This document shows, piece by piece, positions 1 through 9,023 of a stretch of 64,000 bases of DNA. The DNA is from Chthoniobacteraceae bacterium. Its GTDB lineage: Bacteria > Verrucomicrobiota > Verrucomicrobiia > Chthoniobacterales > Chthoniobacteraceae. Made by a program: the position numbers and the translations under genes. Below the pieces are notes generated by a model. It did not search any database, had not been told where the DNA came from, and worked only from the letters and a program-made list of their open reading frames with translations. Positions within the stretch are counted from its first letter, which is position 1, and each line of letters begins with the position of its first letter. The stretch lies in assembly GCA_028293625.1 (NCBI GenBank), contig JAQGOL010000011.1, positions 124,001-188,000 of the forward strand, given 5' to 3'.

Positions 1-116
1 GCAAGGTCTATCCGGAGATCCCGCCCAAGGTGGAATACGCGCTGACCGAGTGGGGGCAGTCGCTCTGCCCGGCGCTCGATGCGCTCTTGAAATGGGCGGA
101 GTTGCGACCGTCGTAG
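1..116 (+). CDS. HxlR-family transcriptional regulator, C-terminal fragment
   Basis: The gene enters from outside the window; the frame starts at base 3 and ends at TAG 114-116, giving 38 residues. The residues read [18 protein letters not shown] and then a [12 protein letters not shown]-type helix. This is the characteristic wing and final helix of HxlR-type winged-helix regulators (PVEYSLTEWG...L.P.L..L..W). HxlR proteins are small DNA-binding repressors or activators, often beside redox or detoxification genes, which fits the oxidoreductases downstream. The N-terminal half lies outside the window, so whether the gene is intact is unknown. Confidence 0.8.
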   Translation, partial: KVYPEIPPKVEYALTEWGQSLCPALDALLKWAELRPS

Positions 117-139
117 CGGCCCAGTCGGTGCCACCGGGA

Positions 140-248
140 CAGCGGCCTGGGACACGGCACCAGTTCCGAATTTGACCAAACCGCGCCGACTGGTGGCAAA
201 GATTGCGCGAAGATGCGTTTTTACGGTGGTTCCGCTCACCCGATCGGC
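140..248 (-). pseudogene. Possible remnant of a LuxR-type HTH domain
   Basis: Read on the minus strand from base 248, one frame gives ADRVSGTTVKTHLRAIFAT followed by SRRGLVKF. It resembles the recognition helix of LuxR/GerE regulators (typically S..TVKTHL..IF.KTGTSRQA.LV). The match is short, has no start codon, and lacks a few residues of the expected KTGTSRQ segment. It overlaps the last codons of the broken oxidoreductase and may be debris fused to it. It could be chance; only the cluster of family-typical residues supports it. Confidence 0.3.
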
Positions 249-1231
249 GCCATTTTGTGCAAGCGGACATGGAGACAGGCCATATCCTGCACGCTTGCGT
301 CGAGATGAGAGACGCCAGGCAATTGGTATTTCGCGGGTACAGGAAGCGGAGAGAAGGATGACTCCACGCCGTTCATTCCTTCGATGGCGTTGTCCGCTTT
401 GTTCTCAAAGCCACGAGGGTTCGTGCTTCTTAAAACGCCATGGGTGCCCGTAATGTCGATCTGTAGGCCAGTGCGATGGTGTTGACCGCCTTCGATCTGG
501 ATCGAAAACAGACCTCCGCCCTCCAGGGTGCCAATAACCATCGCCGCGTCCGGCCTGGTGGTGGGAATTTTTTCTCCGGTCTCCTCGATTGTGATGAAGG
601 GAAACTGATTTTCGATCACCGCAGTCAGCTTTTTTGGAAAGCCAACCGTATGGAAAAGCATGTCCATAAAGTGACCAGCGTAGATGGACAGGACGTGCGT
701 GAAGCTGGCGGGGGCAATGGTCCACGCGTACCGTTCGGGCATGGTGGGCTGGAAGGCGTCCACATTGACGATCATGTGAGCGGAACGAATCTTCCCCACG
801 TATCCCTGCGTTACTAAGTCTCTCAAGTAGCGTGCGCTCGGCCCATGACGGCGTTGCAGACCGACGACGTGCTTGACGCCTTGGCTTCGGCAAGGCTCAG
901 AAGCTCTTGCGACTCGGCAGTGGTGGTTGAAAGCGGCCACTCGCTGTAAACGTCTTTGCCTCCCGCTATGACGGCTTTAGCAAGCCGCGCGTGCTCGGGG
1001 CCGGGAGTCAGGACTGCAACAAGATCGACCTCGGGGCATGCGATGAGATCCTGCTCATCATCGAAAGGATGCCGGATGTTAAACTGCTCCGCGTAATCTT
1101 CAGCCGTTTCTTTTTTTGCGACTCGCGACGGCAACAATCTCGGACTCCTCCAAGGATTGTAGCACAGGAATGTGCCCGTATTTTGCCCAGCCACCCGCTC
1201 TGATAATCCCAACTCGAATCTTTTCGCTCAT
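236..1231 (-). pseudogene. Gfo/Idh/MocA-family oxidoreductase, frameshifted
   Basis: The gene would start at ATG 1229-1231 (MSEKIRVGIIRAGGWAKYGH), a Rossmann nucleotide-binding start. It continues in a second frame (EVDLVAVLTPGPEHARLAKA, then a GKDVYSEWPL-type motif) and a third (GLQRRHGPSARYLRDLV to the stop at 236). The family oxidises sugars or inositol derivatives with NAD(P). The first shift lies at a run of seven A residues on the coding strand (T run 1111-1117); six would restore the frame. The second is a missing G near 879-880. The C-terminus ends abruptly. The gene is divergent from the AraC regulator and shares its upstream region. Decay and sequencing error cannot be separated from one sequence. 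Confidence 0.8.
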
Positions 1232-1285
1232 AGAACGCCATAATCCCCAGGCGAATTCACGTCGAGTGTGGTTCGCCTGGGAGAA

Positions 1286-1332
1286 TGGCGCCGTTCGCAA
1301 GTAGATTGGCGCCTTCTGCCAATTACAGACGC
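1286..1332 (+). promoter_or_regulatory. Putative AraC-family operator module, copy A
   Basis: TGGCGCC at 1286-1292 recurs at 1307-1313, exactly 21 bp apart, followed by TTACAG at 1323-1328. Copy B, with the same internal spacing, lies at 3146-3192 before the Tat/aldo-keto reductase gene. Direct half-sites separated by two helical turns are typical of AraC-family operators. This copy lies between the divergent oxidoreductase and the AraC gene, about 50 bp before the AraC start. Binding by this AraC protein is inferred. Confidence 0.55.
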
Positions 1333-1349
1333 AGTTTTCTGCTGTAATT
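1321..1349. promoter_or_regulatory. Inverted repeat in the AraC-gene leader
   Basis: AATTACAG at 1321-1328 is the exact reverse complement of CTGTAATT at 1342-1349, with a partly paired GCAG/CTGC inside. It overlaps the end of operator module A and lies 33 bp before the AraC start codon. It could be a dimeric operator or an RNA hairpin. Copy B of the module lacks the right arm, so this palindrome is specific to the AraC promoter. Confidence 0.35.
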
Positions 1350-1381
1350 TCGTCTCTCGATACTTCGCCCAAGGACAAACC

Positions 1382-2434
1382 ATGAAAGCTCAAACAGATC
1401 ATTTCCGCGTCAACAGCAACGCGCAGGATCGAATCAAGCTCCCTGGCGTCTTCTGGGCTGGGCTGAAGTCAATCGGCCTCACCCCGGGTGCCATCCTTCG
1501 CCGAAGCAACCTGCCCCCGACGGTCTATAGCGGAGAGAGCCTCGTTACCACGGCTCAATCCTTCTCGATTTGGCGGGCCATTCGCGCGCTGTCGAACGAC
1601 CCCACGATGGGCTGGAAGTTCATGAGCCAGGTCGAAACGGACCAGTATCACCCGACCCTCCTCGCCGCCCTGCACGCTCGAACTTATCGCGAATCCATCG
1701 AGAGATTGGCGCGCTACAAACAGCTTTGCAGCGCCGAAGAGTTTCGGTTCACCCAGAACGGCGATGAAGTGCTGGTCGAGGTCTCCTGGCCCTTTGCAGG
1801 AGAGGAGCCGGCGCCGACTTTGTTGATCGACGCGGTTTTCGCGCTCGTGACGGAACTCGGCCGCCGAGGTACGAAGACGAAGCTCAATCCCAAGCGCATC
1901 GAACTCACACGGCCGGCTGAACCTGAGAATGGCTTTGAGGAATACTTTGGTTGCCTGGTGAAATATCGCGCCACTCGCGATGCGCTTGTTCTGCGCGCGG
2001 CCGATCTGGAGCGTCCCTTCGTCACGCACAACGATGAACTCCTGCAAATGCTCGCGCCGCAGTTCGAAATTCAACTCAAAGAGGGGCGGACTAAACCGAG
2101 CATCCTTGCGCAGGTGAAGTGGGTTTTGAAACGGCTGCTGTCCGGCAGCCGGCCCGACCTCCTCATGGTCGCAAAAGAGCTGGGCATGAGCGAGCGCACC
2201 CTGCAACGCCGTATTACAGACGAAGGAACCAGCTTCAGGCAACTGCTCAACGACACCCGCCATGAACTAGTCCGGCAATATCTGGGCGATCCGTCGGTCG
2301 AAATCACTGAGGCGGCATTTCTTGTCGGTTACGAAGATCCCAATTCGTTCTACCGCGCGTTCCGCGCGTGGGAAGGCCAAACGCCTGCCGAATGGCGTGC
2401 TGTAAATCAATCGCGCCAATCCAAACGGGCCTAA
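1382..2434 (+). CDS. AraC-family transcriptional regulator (arabinose-binding-like N-domain)
   Basis: A 350-residue activator or repressor. The N-terminal ~190 residues match the AraC 'arabinose-binding' type (PF12625 style: a LPGVFWAGLKSIGLTPGAIL opening, then IWRAIRALS and GWKF). The C-terminal ~90 residues hold two helix-turn-helix units: LLMVAKELGMSERTLQRRI and the AFLVGYEDPNSFYRAFRAWEG motif typical of AraC/XylS. ATG 1382 is chosen because the protein begins there as in relatives; longer in-frame extensions run into the promoter. It is divergent from the broken Gfo/Idh/MocA gene and 59 bp before mdaB. Two copies of a 21-bp-spaced direct repeat in this cluster are its likely binding sites. 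The effector is unknown. Confidence 0.9.
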   Translation: MKAQTDHFRVNSNAQDRIKLPGVFWAGLKSIGLTPGAILRRSNLPPTVYSGESLVTTAQSFSIWRAIRALSNDPTMGWKFMSQVETDQYHPTLLAALHARTYRESIERLARYKQLCSAEEFRFTQNGDEVLVEVSWPFAGEEPAPTLLIDAVFALVTELGRRGTKTKLNPKRIELTRPAEPENGFEEYFGCLVKYRATRDALVLRAADLERPFVTHNDELLQMLAPQFEIQLKEGRTKPSILAQVKWVLKRLLSGSRPDLLMVAKELGMSERTLQRRITDEGTSFRQLLNDTRHELVRQYLGDPSVEITEAAFLVGYEDPNSFYRAFRAWEGQTPAEWRAVNQSRQSKRA

Positions 2435-2493
2435 CGCATCGGTGCATTCGCCGCCCCTTGCGCGGGCCTTCCCCGCTTTGACCTATCGAGCCA

Positions 2494-3084
2494 ATGAAAA
2501 TACTCATTATCAACACCCACCTCGCCTATCCCGGATGGTCTGAGGGCAAGCTCAACCTCACCTTCATGGACCTCGCAAAAGCGTTTTTCCTGGAGCGCGG
2601 GCATCAGGTCATCGAGACGTTTGTCGAGCGGGGCTATGACCCGGAGGAAGAGGTGAAAAAGCACGCGGCCGCTGACTTGGTCATCCTTCAGACGCCGGTG
2701 AACTGGTTCTCGGCACCGTGGATCTACAAGAAATATGTGGACGAGGTCTTCAATGTTGGTCTGACCGGAGCGGTCTTGCTCGCGGGCGATGGCCGCACGC
2801 GCGAGGACCCCAGCCGGCAGTACGGGACCGGTGGCAAAATGCAGGGGCGGAAGTTCATGATCTCCGCGACCTGGAACGCTCCAAGAGAAGCCTTCGATAA
2901 TCCCAACGGCGTATTGTACGGCGGCAAAGGAACGGCCGACATGTTCCTCCACATCACTTCCAACTACAAGTTCACGGGTTACGACATTCTCCCGGACTTT
3001 GGAGTCTTTGATATATTCAAGAACCCCGACATCCCGCGTGCGCTTGAAGACTACAAGCGGCATTTAGACAAACACTGCCTGTGA
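2494..3084 (+). CDS. mdaB: MdaB-type NAD(P)H quinone oxidoreductase
   Basis: A 196-residue flavodoxin-fold protein that should reduce quinones by two electrons using NAD(P)H and FAD, protecting against redox cycling. It aligns from end to end with E. coli MdaB: MKILIINTHLAYP start, ADLVILQTPVNWFSAPW, KKYVDEVFN, a GDGRTREDPSRQYGTGGKMQG segment, TWNAP, and a PDIPRALEDYKRHL C-terminus. The length matches the family. It lies 59 bp after the AraC gene and probably shares its transcript. The gene is intact, unlike several of its neighbours. Confidence 0.9.
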   Translation: MKILIINTHLAYPGWSEGKLNLTFMDLAKAFFLERGHQVIETFVERGYDPEEEVKKHAAADLVILQTPVNWFSAPWIYKKYVDEVFNVGLTGAVLLAGDGRTREDPSRQYGTGGKMQGRKFMISATWNAPREAFDNPNGVLYGGKGTADMFLHITSNYKFTGYDILPDFGVFDIFKNPDIPRALEDYKRHLDKHCL

Positions 3085-3145
3085 GTTTGTTCTATAGCGC
3101 ACATAGCTTGGCTCAATCAGATAGCACCTTTTCACGCCTGAAAGT

Positions 3146-3192
3146 TGGCGCCATTGGCGAGTGATTTGGCGCTGCTGGCTAGTTACAGATGC
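3146..3192 (+). promoter_or_regulatory. Putative AraC-family operator module, copy B
   Basis: TGGCGCC at 3146-3152 and TGGCGCT at 3167-3173 are 21 bp apart, followed by TTACAG at 3183-3188. All three elements have the same offsets (0, 21, 37) as in copy A at 1286-1332, and roughly two thirds of the intervening bases also agree. The module lies 72 bp before the ATG of the Tat leader at 3264. It probably puts the reductase under the same AraC regulator. Confidence 0.55.
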
Positions 3193-3263
3193 CGAATTCC
3201 ATCGAAAGTAAGGTAATCGGACGAGCGAACGGCTCACCCGTAAGGACATTTAGCAGTCTATCT

Positions 3264-3380
3264 ATGAAAATAAACAAGCGTGGATCAAACCATCGCGATC
3301 ACAGAGCCCTCAGTCGTCGGGGCTTCTTGGCGAATACTGCTCTGATCGGTGCGGCATTGGCCGCTGGCCCATTGTCGTGA
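3264..3380 (+). pseudogene. Tat signal leader cut off from its aldo/keto reductase by TGA
   Basis: From ATG 3264 the frame encodes a twin-arginine leader: SRRGFLANTALIGAALAAGPLS, shown here as the SRRGF motif plus a hydrophobic Ala/Leu stretch. It ends at TGA 3378-3380. The next twelve codons ([12 protein letters not shown]) stay open in the same frame and lead directly into the ATG of the reductase at 3417. Leader and enzyme therefore form one reading frame broken by a single nonsense codon. Related reductases with such leaders are known. The remaining enzyme is probably made in the cytoplasm from ATG 3417, or not at all. Confidence 0.75.
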
Positions 3381-4403
<1,023 letters not shown>

Positions 4404-4424
4404 CATCTTAGAGTAAGATCTTTT

Positions 4425-5467
4425 GTGAAGGCTTATCGACTCCATGCCTTCTCAGGCCTCGAAGATCTGAAGCTGCGGGACGAAGATGACCCGCGCCCCC
4501 AGCGGGGCGAGGTGCTGGTCCAAGTCCACGCCGTCTCGCTGAACTTCTGCGACATCGCGACGCTTCGCGGCCGTTATCCATTGCCTCATCACAAGAGATT
4601 GATCCCCACGAGCGATGGGGCGGGCGAAGTGGTGGAAGTCGGGGCGGGCGTCGATGACTTCAAGGCGGGCGACCGGGTCATGGGGATCTTTCATCCTCGC
4701 TGGTATGGAGGTCGAATGCCGCCGAATGTCAGCCAGTTTGGCTACGGCAGTGAGATCGATGGTTGGCTGGTTGAGCGCAAGCTCGTCAGCCAGGAAGCCC
4801 TCGTGCGCGTCCCTGATAGCCTCTCCTATGAGGAGGCGTCCACGTTGCCATGCGCCGCGCTGACAGCGTGGAGCGCCCTGACCATGGGTGTGGCAATTCG
4901 CTGCGACCACACGGTGCTCCCCAAGGGACGGGCGGTGTTTCCATTTTTGCGCTTCAGTTGGCGAAGGCGGTTGGCGCCTCAGTGATCGCGACGACGTCCA
5001 GCGCTGCGAAGGCGGACCGGTTGCGCGGATGCTCGGGGCCGACGAGGCGTGAACTACAAAGAGGAGCCCCGATGGGGTGATCGCGTGCGCGCCTTAACGG
5101 GTGGATTGGGCGTGGACCGCGTGATAGAGGTAGGCGGGCCCGGGACGATCGGGGAATCCCTGCGCGTGGTCAGGGCGGGCGGGAGATCGCCTCCATTGGC
5201 TTCCTGAGCACCGAGAGTGCCGGTATCGATTTCTTCGCGTTATTCGGGAGCGGGGCGACGTTCCGTCACATCGCGGTGGGGAGCCGCGAAGGATTGCAGG
5301 ACGTCGCCCAGGCGATTGCCATGGCCGGCATCAAACCGGTGATCGACCGCGTCTTCGATTTCGAGCGCGCGAAGGAGGCCTTCGCTCACCTCGAAAGCGG
5401 TTCTCATTTCGGGAAGGTGGTCATCCGGTGTTACACCCGTGCGGCCGACGCCGGCAAAAGGACATAG
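4425..5467 (+). pseudogene. Zinc-type alcohol dehydrogenase (MDR superfamily), multiply frameshifted
   Basis: The N-terminal half is open from GTG 4425: MKAYRLHAFSGLEDLKL, a GRYPLPHHKRLIPTSDGAGE motif, VGAGVDDFKAGDRVMG and [14 protein letters not shown]. Near 4910-4925 a shift moves the Rossmann motif ([20 protein letters not shown]) into another frame. Further shifts are needed near 5035, 5050 and 5180 to read [36 protein letters not shown] and ASIGFLSTESAGIDFFALFG. The tail ends at the stop at 5467. At least four lesions make it non-functional. Family members reduce or oxidise alcohols or quinones with NAD(P). It starts 21 bp after the aldo/keto reductase and was probably co-transcribed with it. 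Confidence 0.85.
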
Positions 5468-5852
5468 GCGCAATCCAAAGCAAGTTCACAGTCATCGCTG
5501 TCCGCTGACAGTTCGAATTACCGGCCGGGTATCTGCGGCTATGTCTGCAAATCGACGTCCGTACCGTCACGAATTCATCGCAAAACCAACATGGAATTTG
5601 ATCGGGACTTAGCGATCTCTCTCTCCGATTTTGCGCAGTAATCGAGACGAGAAATCTGCTTAAATCGGATTTTACAGAGGTGGCATCGAATTCAGTGCAA
5701 ACCGATCTCGGAATCTGCACAAACCTTTGTTCCCCGAATCACTGCAACCGGACAAGGTGTGTCTCGAATTCAGTGCAAAAAAATCTCGGGTTCTGTGCAA
5801 ATGCCCGTCTCGAATTCACTGCAAAACGCCACACTCCAGTTCTCGCTGAAAA
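5468..5852. repeat. Gene-free gap with GAATTCAnTGCAAA-type repeats
   Basis: This 385-bp stretch lies between the broken dehydrogenase and the tRNA-Ser 3' end and has no credible gene. GAATTCAGTGCAAA occurs exactly at 5688-5701 and 5766-5779, in units 78 bp apart, each followed by TCTCGG and a TCTGNNCAAA-like box. Variants lie at 5571 (GAATTCATCGCAAA), 5735 (GAATCACTGCAA) and 5812 (GAATTCACTGCAAA). The base composition is more AT-rich than the flanking genes. The repeats could be remnants of a mobile element, an attachment region or protein-binding sites; none of these is established. Confidence 0.6.
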
Positions 5853-5940
5853 TGGCGGAGGGGGTGGGATTCGAACCCACGGACCCTTGCGGGTCTCCGG
5901 TTTTCAAGACCGGTGCAATAGACCGCTCTACCACCCCTCC
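5853..5940 (-). tRNA. tRNA-Ser (UGA anticodon)
   Basis: On the minus strand the sequence starts GGAGGGG at 5940 and ends CCCCTCC, then G and an encoded CCA at 5855-5853. The anticodon arm is CCGGT-CTTGAAA-ACCGG, with anticodon TGA. A long variable arm (GACCCGCAAGGGTC) separates the anticodon and T arms, as expected for a class II serine tRNA. The T loop is GTTCGAATC. The 88-nt length includes CCA. Its 3' end faces the decaying segment at 1-5.5 kb, the usual geometry for island integration. Confidence 0.97.
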
Positions 5941-6075
5941 GGGTTGAGAGCCGCCGAGAATAGACCAATGCGCGGGCGGCTGCAATGCCCGCGTTAAAAA
6001 TCGTGTCGATGTTTTCTCAAAGCCCGCTTGTCATCGCGGCTTTGCATGCAGAAACTCCCATCCCCCTCTCCTTTC

Positions 6076-7194
6076 ATGAAAGTTCTCGTAGCGCCTGATA
6101 AATTTAAGGGCTCCCTTTCCGCTGTCGCCGCAGCCGAGGCAATCGCACGCGGTTTTTTAAGCGCCTGGCCTGAGGCTGAAGTGCAGATCGCGCCCATTGC
6201 CGATGGCGGCGAAGGTTTTGCCGAGGCGCTTTGCGTGGCTCTCGATGGAGAATGGATCGCCACCACCGCCTGCGATCCTCTCGGACGCAAGGTTGATGCC
6301 CGTTATGTCTGGGTCGCTTCGCGCAAACTCGCCATCATTGAAATGAGCGAGGCATCCGGACTCTGGCGATTAAAACCGGCCGAACGCGATCCGTTGCACG
6401 CCTCCACATTCGGCACCGGGCAACTGATGCGCGATGCTACCGCGCGCGGTGCCCGCACGATCCTCGTTGGCCTCGGCGGCAGCGCCACCACCGATGGAGG
6501 GATCGGCATGGCCGAAGCCCTGGGTTACGAATTTCTTAACGGCAACGGCGAATCCGTTGGTCCAGGCGATCTGCGTGAATTGCGACAGATCCGAACCTCG
6601 AACGCTCTTGTTTTACCGCAGGTCATCGCCGCGTGCGACGTCCAGAATCCGCTCCTTGGCGAACGCGGGACCGCCTTTGTTTTTTCCCCGCAAAAAGGAG
6701 CCGACGCCAGGACGGTGCGTCTTCTCGAACAATGCATGGAGAACCTCGCACGGATTGTCACCCAGGAGCTGGGCTGCGATTTTCGCGAGGCGGAGGGCGC
6801 CGGAGCGGCCGGCGGAATCGGTTTTGGATTGATGAGCTTTTGCGGCGCCAAGATCCAATCCGGGTTTGATGTGGTGGCCGATGCGCTTCAGCTCGCACAA
6901 CGGATCGCGGCCAGCGATCTTGTGATAACCGGCGAAGGCCGGCTCGATGGGCAGACTCTCGAAGGCAAAGGCCCGGCTGGCGTGGCCGCGCTCGCCCGCA
7001 AAAATGGCAAGCCGGTCATTGCCCTTGCCGGCTCGGTTGCCACCGATGGCGGGCTCGATTCTCTTTTCAACGCGGCGTGCCCCATCGTCGATCAGCCGGT
7101 TTCCCTCGAGGAAGCTATGCAACGCGGCGCCGAGTTTTTAGAACGAACCGCGCGGCGTGCCGCGCAACTTATCCAGCTTGGAACAGTATTATGA
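6076..7194 (+). CDS. Glycerate kinase (GarK/GlxK family)
   Basis: A 372-residue enzyme phosphorylating D-glycerate with ATP, feeding glyoxylate or serine-derived carbon into glycolysis. Family motifs are clear: MKVLVAPDKFKGSLSA at the N-terminus, ADGGEGFAEAL near residue 46, TFGTGQLM, VGLGGSATTDGGIGMAEALG, and the C-terminal GEGRLDGQTLEGKGPAGVA and IALAGSV. ATG 6076 starts at the family-typical position; an upstream in-frame ATG would add 16 unlikely residues. The stop TGA overlaps the fabD ATG (ATGA), implying translational coupling. The exact phosphorylation position (2- or 3-) cannot be told. Confidence 0.93.
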   Translation: MKVLVAPDKFKGSLSAVAAAEAIARGFLSAWPEAEVQIAPIADGGEGFAEALCVALDGEWIATTACDPLGRKVDARYVWVASRKLAIIEMSEASGLWRLKPAERDPLHASTFGTGQLMRDATARGARTILVGLGGSATTDGGIGMAEALGYEFLNGNGESVGPGDLRELRQIRTSNALVLPQVIAACDVQNPLLGERGTAFVFSPQKGADARTVRLLEQCMENLARIVTQELGCDFREAEGAGAAGGIGFGLMSFCGAKIQSGFDVVADALQLAQRIAASDLVITGEGRLDGQTLEGKGPAGVAALARKNGKPVIALAGSVATDGGLDSLFNAACPIVDQPVSLEEAMQRGAEFLERTARRAAQLIQLGTVL

Positions 7195-8138
7195 ACAAAC
7201 GCATCGCCATTCTCTTCTCAGGCCAGGGAGCGCAAACGGTCGGCATGGGCAAAGATCTAGCCGCCCGCTACCCGGCCGTGGCCGAGTTATTTAACAAAGC
7301 CGATACGATTCTGGGCCGGCCGCTGAGCCAGATTGCCTTCGAGGGACCTGAAGACGAGCTCACGGAGACCAAAAACTGTCAGCCAGCCCTATTCATCCAC
7401 GGTCTCGCTTGCCTGATGGCGCTGCGGCAGGAAATCGGCGAATTTCCTATCCAGGCCGCCGCGGGACTTTCCCTCGGTGAATTCACCGCGCATGCGGCGG
7501 CGGGAACCTTTGATTTTGAAACCGGCCTCCGGCTGGTTGCCAAACGCGGCATCTTCATGCAGGAAGCCTGCGAACAAACCTCCGGCGCCATGGCGGCCAT
7601 GATCGGGGCCGAGGAAAACACCGTGCGTTCCCTCGCCGCGGAAACCGACGTCGATATTGCCAACCTCAACAGCCCGGGGCAGATCGTCATTTCCGGTGAG
7701 TCTGCCAAAGTGATTCTCGCCGTCTCGATGGCCAAAGATCACGGGATCCGGATCGCCAAGCTGCTCAACGTGGCCGGTGCTTATCATTCCCGTTTAATGA
7801 ATTCCGCGTTCCTCAAACTGGGCGATGAACTTCAGCGCACCACCTTTGCCGTCCCGCAGTTCCCGGTCATCTGCAACACGGATGCCACCCCCGTGCGCGA
7901 ACCCGAGGAAATCCGCTCATCCCTCCAGGATCAGGTGACCGACACGGTCCACTGGACCGACACCATGGAACATCTTCTGGATCAGGAAAAATGTGAGCTC
8001 TTTATCGAGCTCGGACCTGGCAGCGTGCTTTCGGGCCTCCTTAACCGGACCCGGAAAGGGACCCCGTGTGTAAGCATCAGCGACTGCGCCTCCCTCGACG
8101 CTGCGATAGCAATCCTCAGGGGTCTGAACTCGGATTAA
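7191..8138 (+). CDS. fabD: Malonyl-CoA:ACP transacylase
   Basis: A 315-residue enzyme that moves malonyl from CoA to acyl carrier protein for fatty-acid elongation. It has FSGQGAQTVGMG at residues 9-20, the nucleophile Ser94 in AGLSLGEFTA, the malonyl-binding Arg119 in VAKRGIFMQEA and catalytic His199 in GAYHSRLM. The usual His before the nucleophile (GHSLGE) is Leu here, and the usual GAFHS is GAYHS; both are mild deviations. The start ATG 7191 overlaps the stop of glycerate kinase. No other fatty-acid synthesis genes are adjacent. Confidence 0.93.
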   Translation: MNKRIAILFSGQGAQTVGMGKDLAARYPAVAELFNKADTILGRPLSQIAFEGPEDELTETKNCQPALFIHGLACLMALRQEIGEFPIQAAAGLSLGEFTAHAAAGTFDFETGLRLVAKRGIFMQEACEQTSGAMAAMIGAEENTVRSLAAETDVDIANLNSPGQIVISGESAKVILAVSMAKDHGIRIAKLLNVAGAYHSRLMNSAFLKLGDELQRTTFAVPQFPVICNTDATPVREPEEIRSSLQDQVTDTVHWTDTMEHLLDQEKCELFIELGPGSVLSGLLNRTRKGTPCVSISDCASLDAAIAILRGLNSD

Positions 8139-8177
8139 CCTGCGGATCGCATTGCGCGCGAAGGTTGAAATGAACCG

Positions 8178-9005
8178 CTACTCCTGAACGTTGACGTCGA
8201 TGCCAAAGAGCTTCCAGTTCGGCAGCTCGTAAATGTACTTCAGCGCAAACGCGATCCGATATGGCTTCATCGGATAATAGCCTGAGATGATCAAAAATCC
8301 GTCCGTGTTGACATATGCGGGCGGATCAAGGGTGGGACGCACTTTCTTAACACCTTCAAGATCGATTTGTTTGTCGATAAAGGGCTGAAAAGCGCGCTGC
8401 AATGCGCCCGTGGTCAGACGCACCTTCCAGGCCCGGGAGACGCTCTCATAAAAAACAGAAAACGATTTCAGCCGGATTGAATCGCTGAAAAGCCCCATCG
8501 TTTCCGAGGCAAGGTCCCGCAATTCCTGCTCCATTGGCATCGGGAGATCGACCGCCGTCCCAAATCCTGTCCACGGACCAAGCGTCCCGAAAAGATTGGC
8601 CGCCTGTCCGGTGGCGACTCCCCGCGGTTTTTTGATCGCGAAAACACGCCAGCCGCCTGACTGGTCAACGAGCACAACATAGAGCGGAATCTTCGCGCCG
8701 GTCCTGTCGACCACTTCGCCGCGAACATAAGCGGAGCGATCCTGAATATCGGCCGGCTCCCATGTGGAACTTACAAGATCGGTAAGCCCAAGTTCCTTCG
8801 CTTTCTGTTCAAAAACCTGCATTTCCTGCTTCGACTGAAAGCCAAATGCCGCGCTGTCAAATGCCTGCGCTGCTTTTCCATTCCCGAGCAGATCAAAAAA
8901 CATCCGCGCAGCCTCTTCCGGAGTCGATTTTTTAGTTTTACAACCGCCCAGGAAAAGTCCGAGCCCAATTACCAGCACCCACCAGATACCTCGCATTCTG
9001 TTCAT
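8178..9005 (-). CDS. Predicted lipoprotein, unknown function
   Basis: A 275-residue protein. From ATG 9005 it has a short basic start, a hydrophobic stretch (WWVLVIGLGLF) and a lipobox LGGC with Cys22, so it should be lipidated and held in a membrane. The first mature part, TPEEAARMFFDLLGNGKAAQAFD, resembles the helical start of NTF2-like or DUF4878-type envelope proteins; this is only a resemblance. The rest has no recognised motif. A TTG start nine bases further upstream is possible but less likely. It follows nadA by 18 bp on the same strand and is probably co-transcribed with it. Confidence 0.75.
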   Translation of the reverse strand: MNRMRGIWWVLVIGLGLFLGGCKTKKSTPEEAARMFFDLLGNGKAAQAFDSAAFGFQSKQEMQVFEQKAKELGLTDLVSSTWEPADIQDRSAYVRGEVVDRTGAKIPLYVVLVDQSGGWRVFAIKKPRGVATGQAANLFGTLGPWTGFGTAVDLPMPMEQELRDLASETMGLFSDSIRLKSFSVFYESVSRAWKVRLTTGALQRAFQPFIDKQIDLEGVKKVRPTLDPPAYVNTDGFLIISGYYPMKPYRIAFALKYIYELPNWKLFGIDVNVQE

Positions 9006-9023
9006 CACAAACAAACAGCCCGC

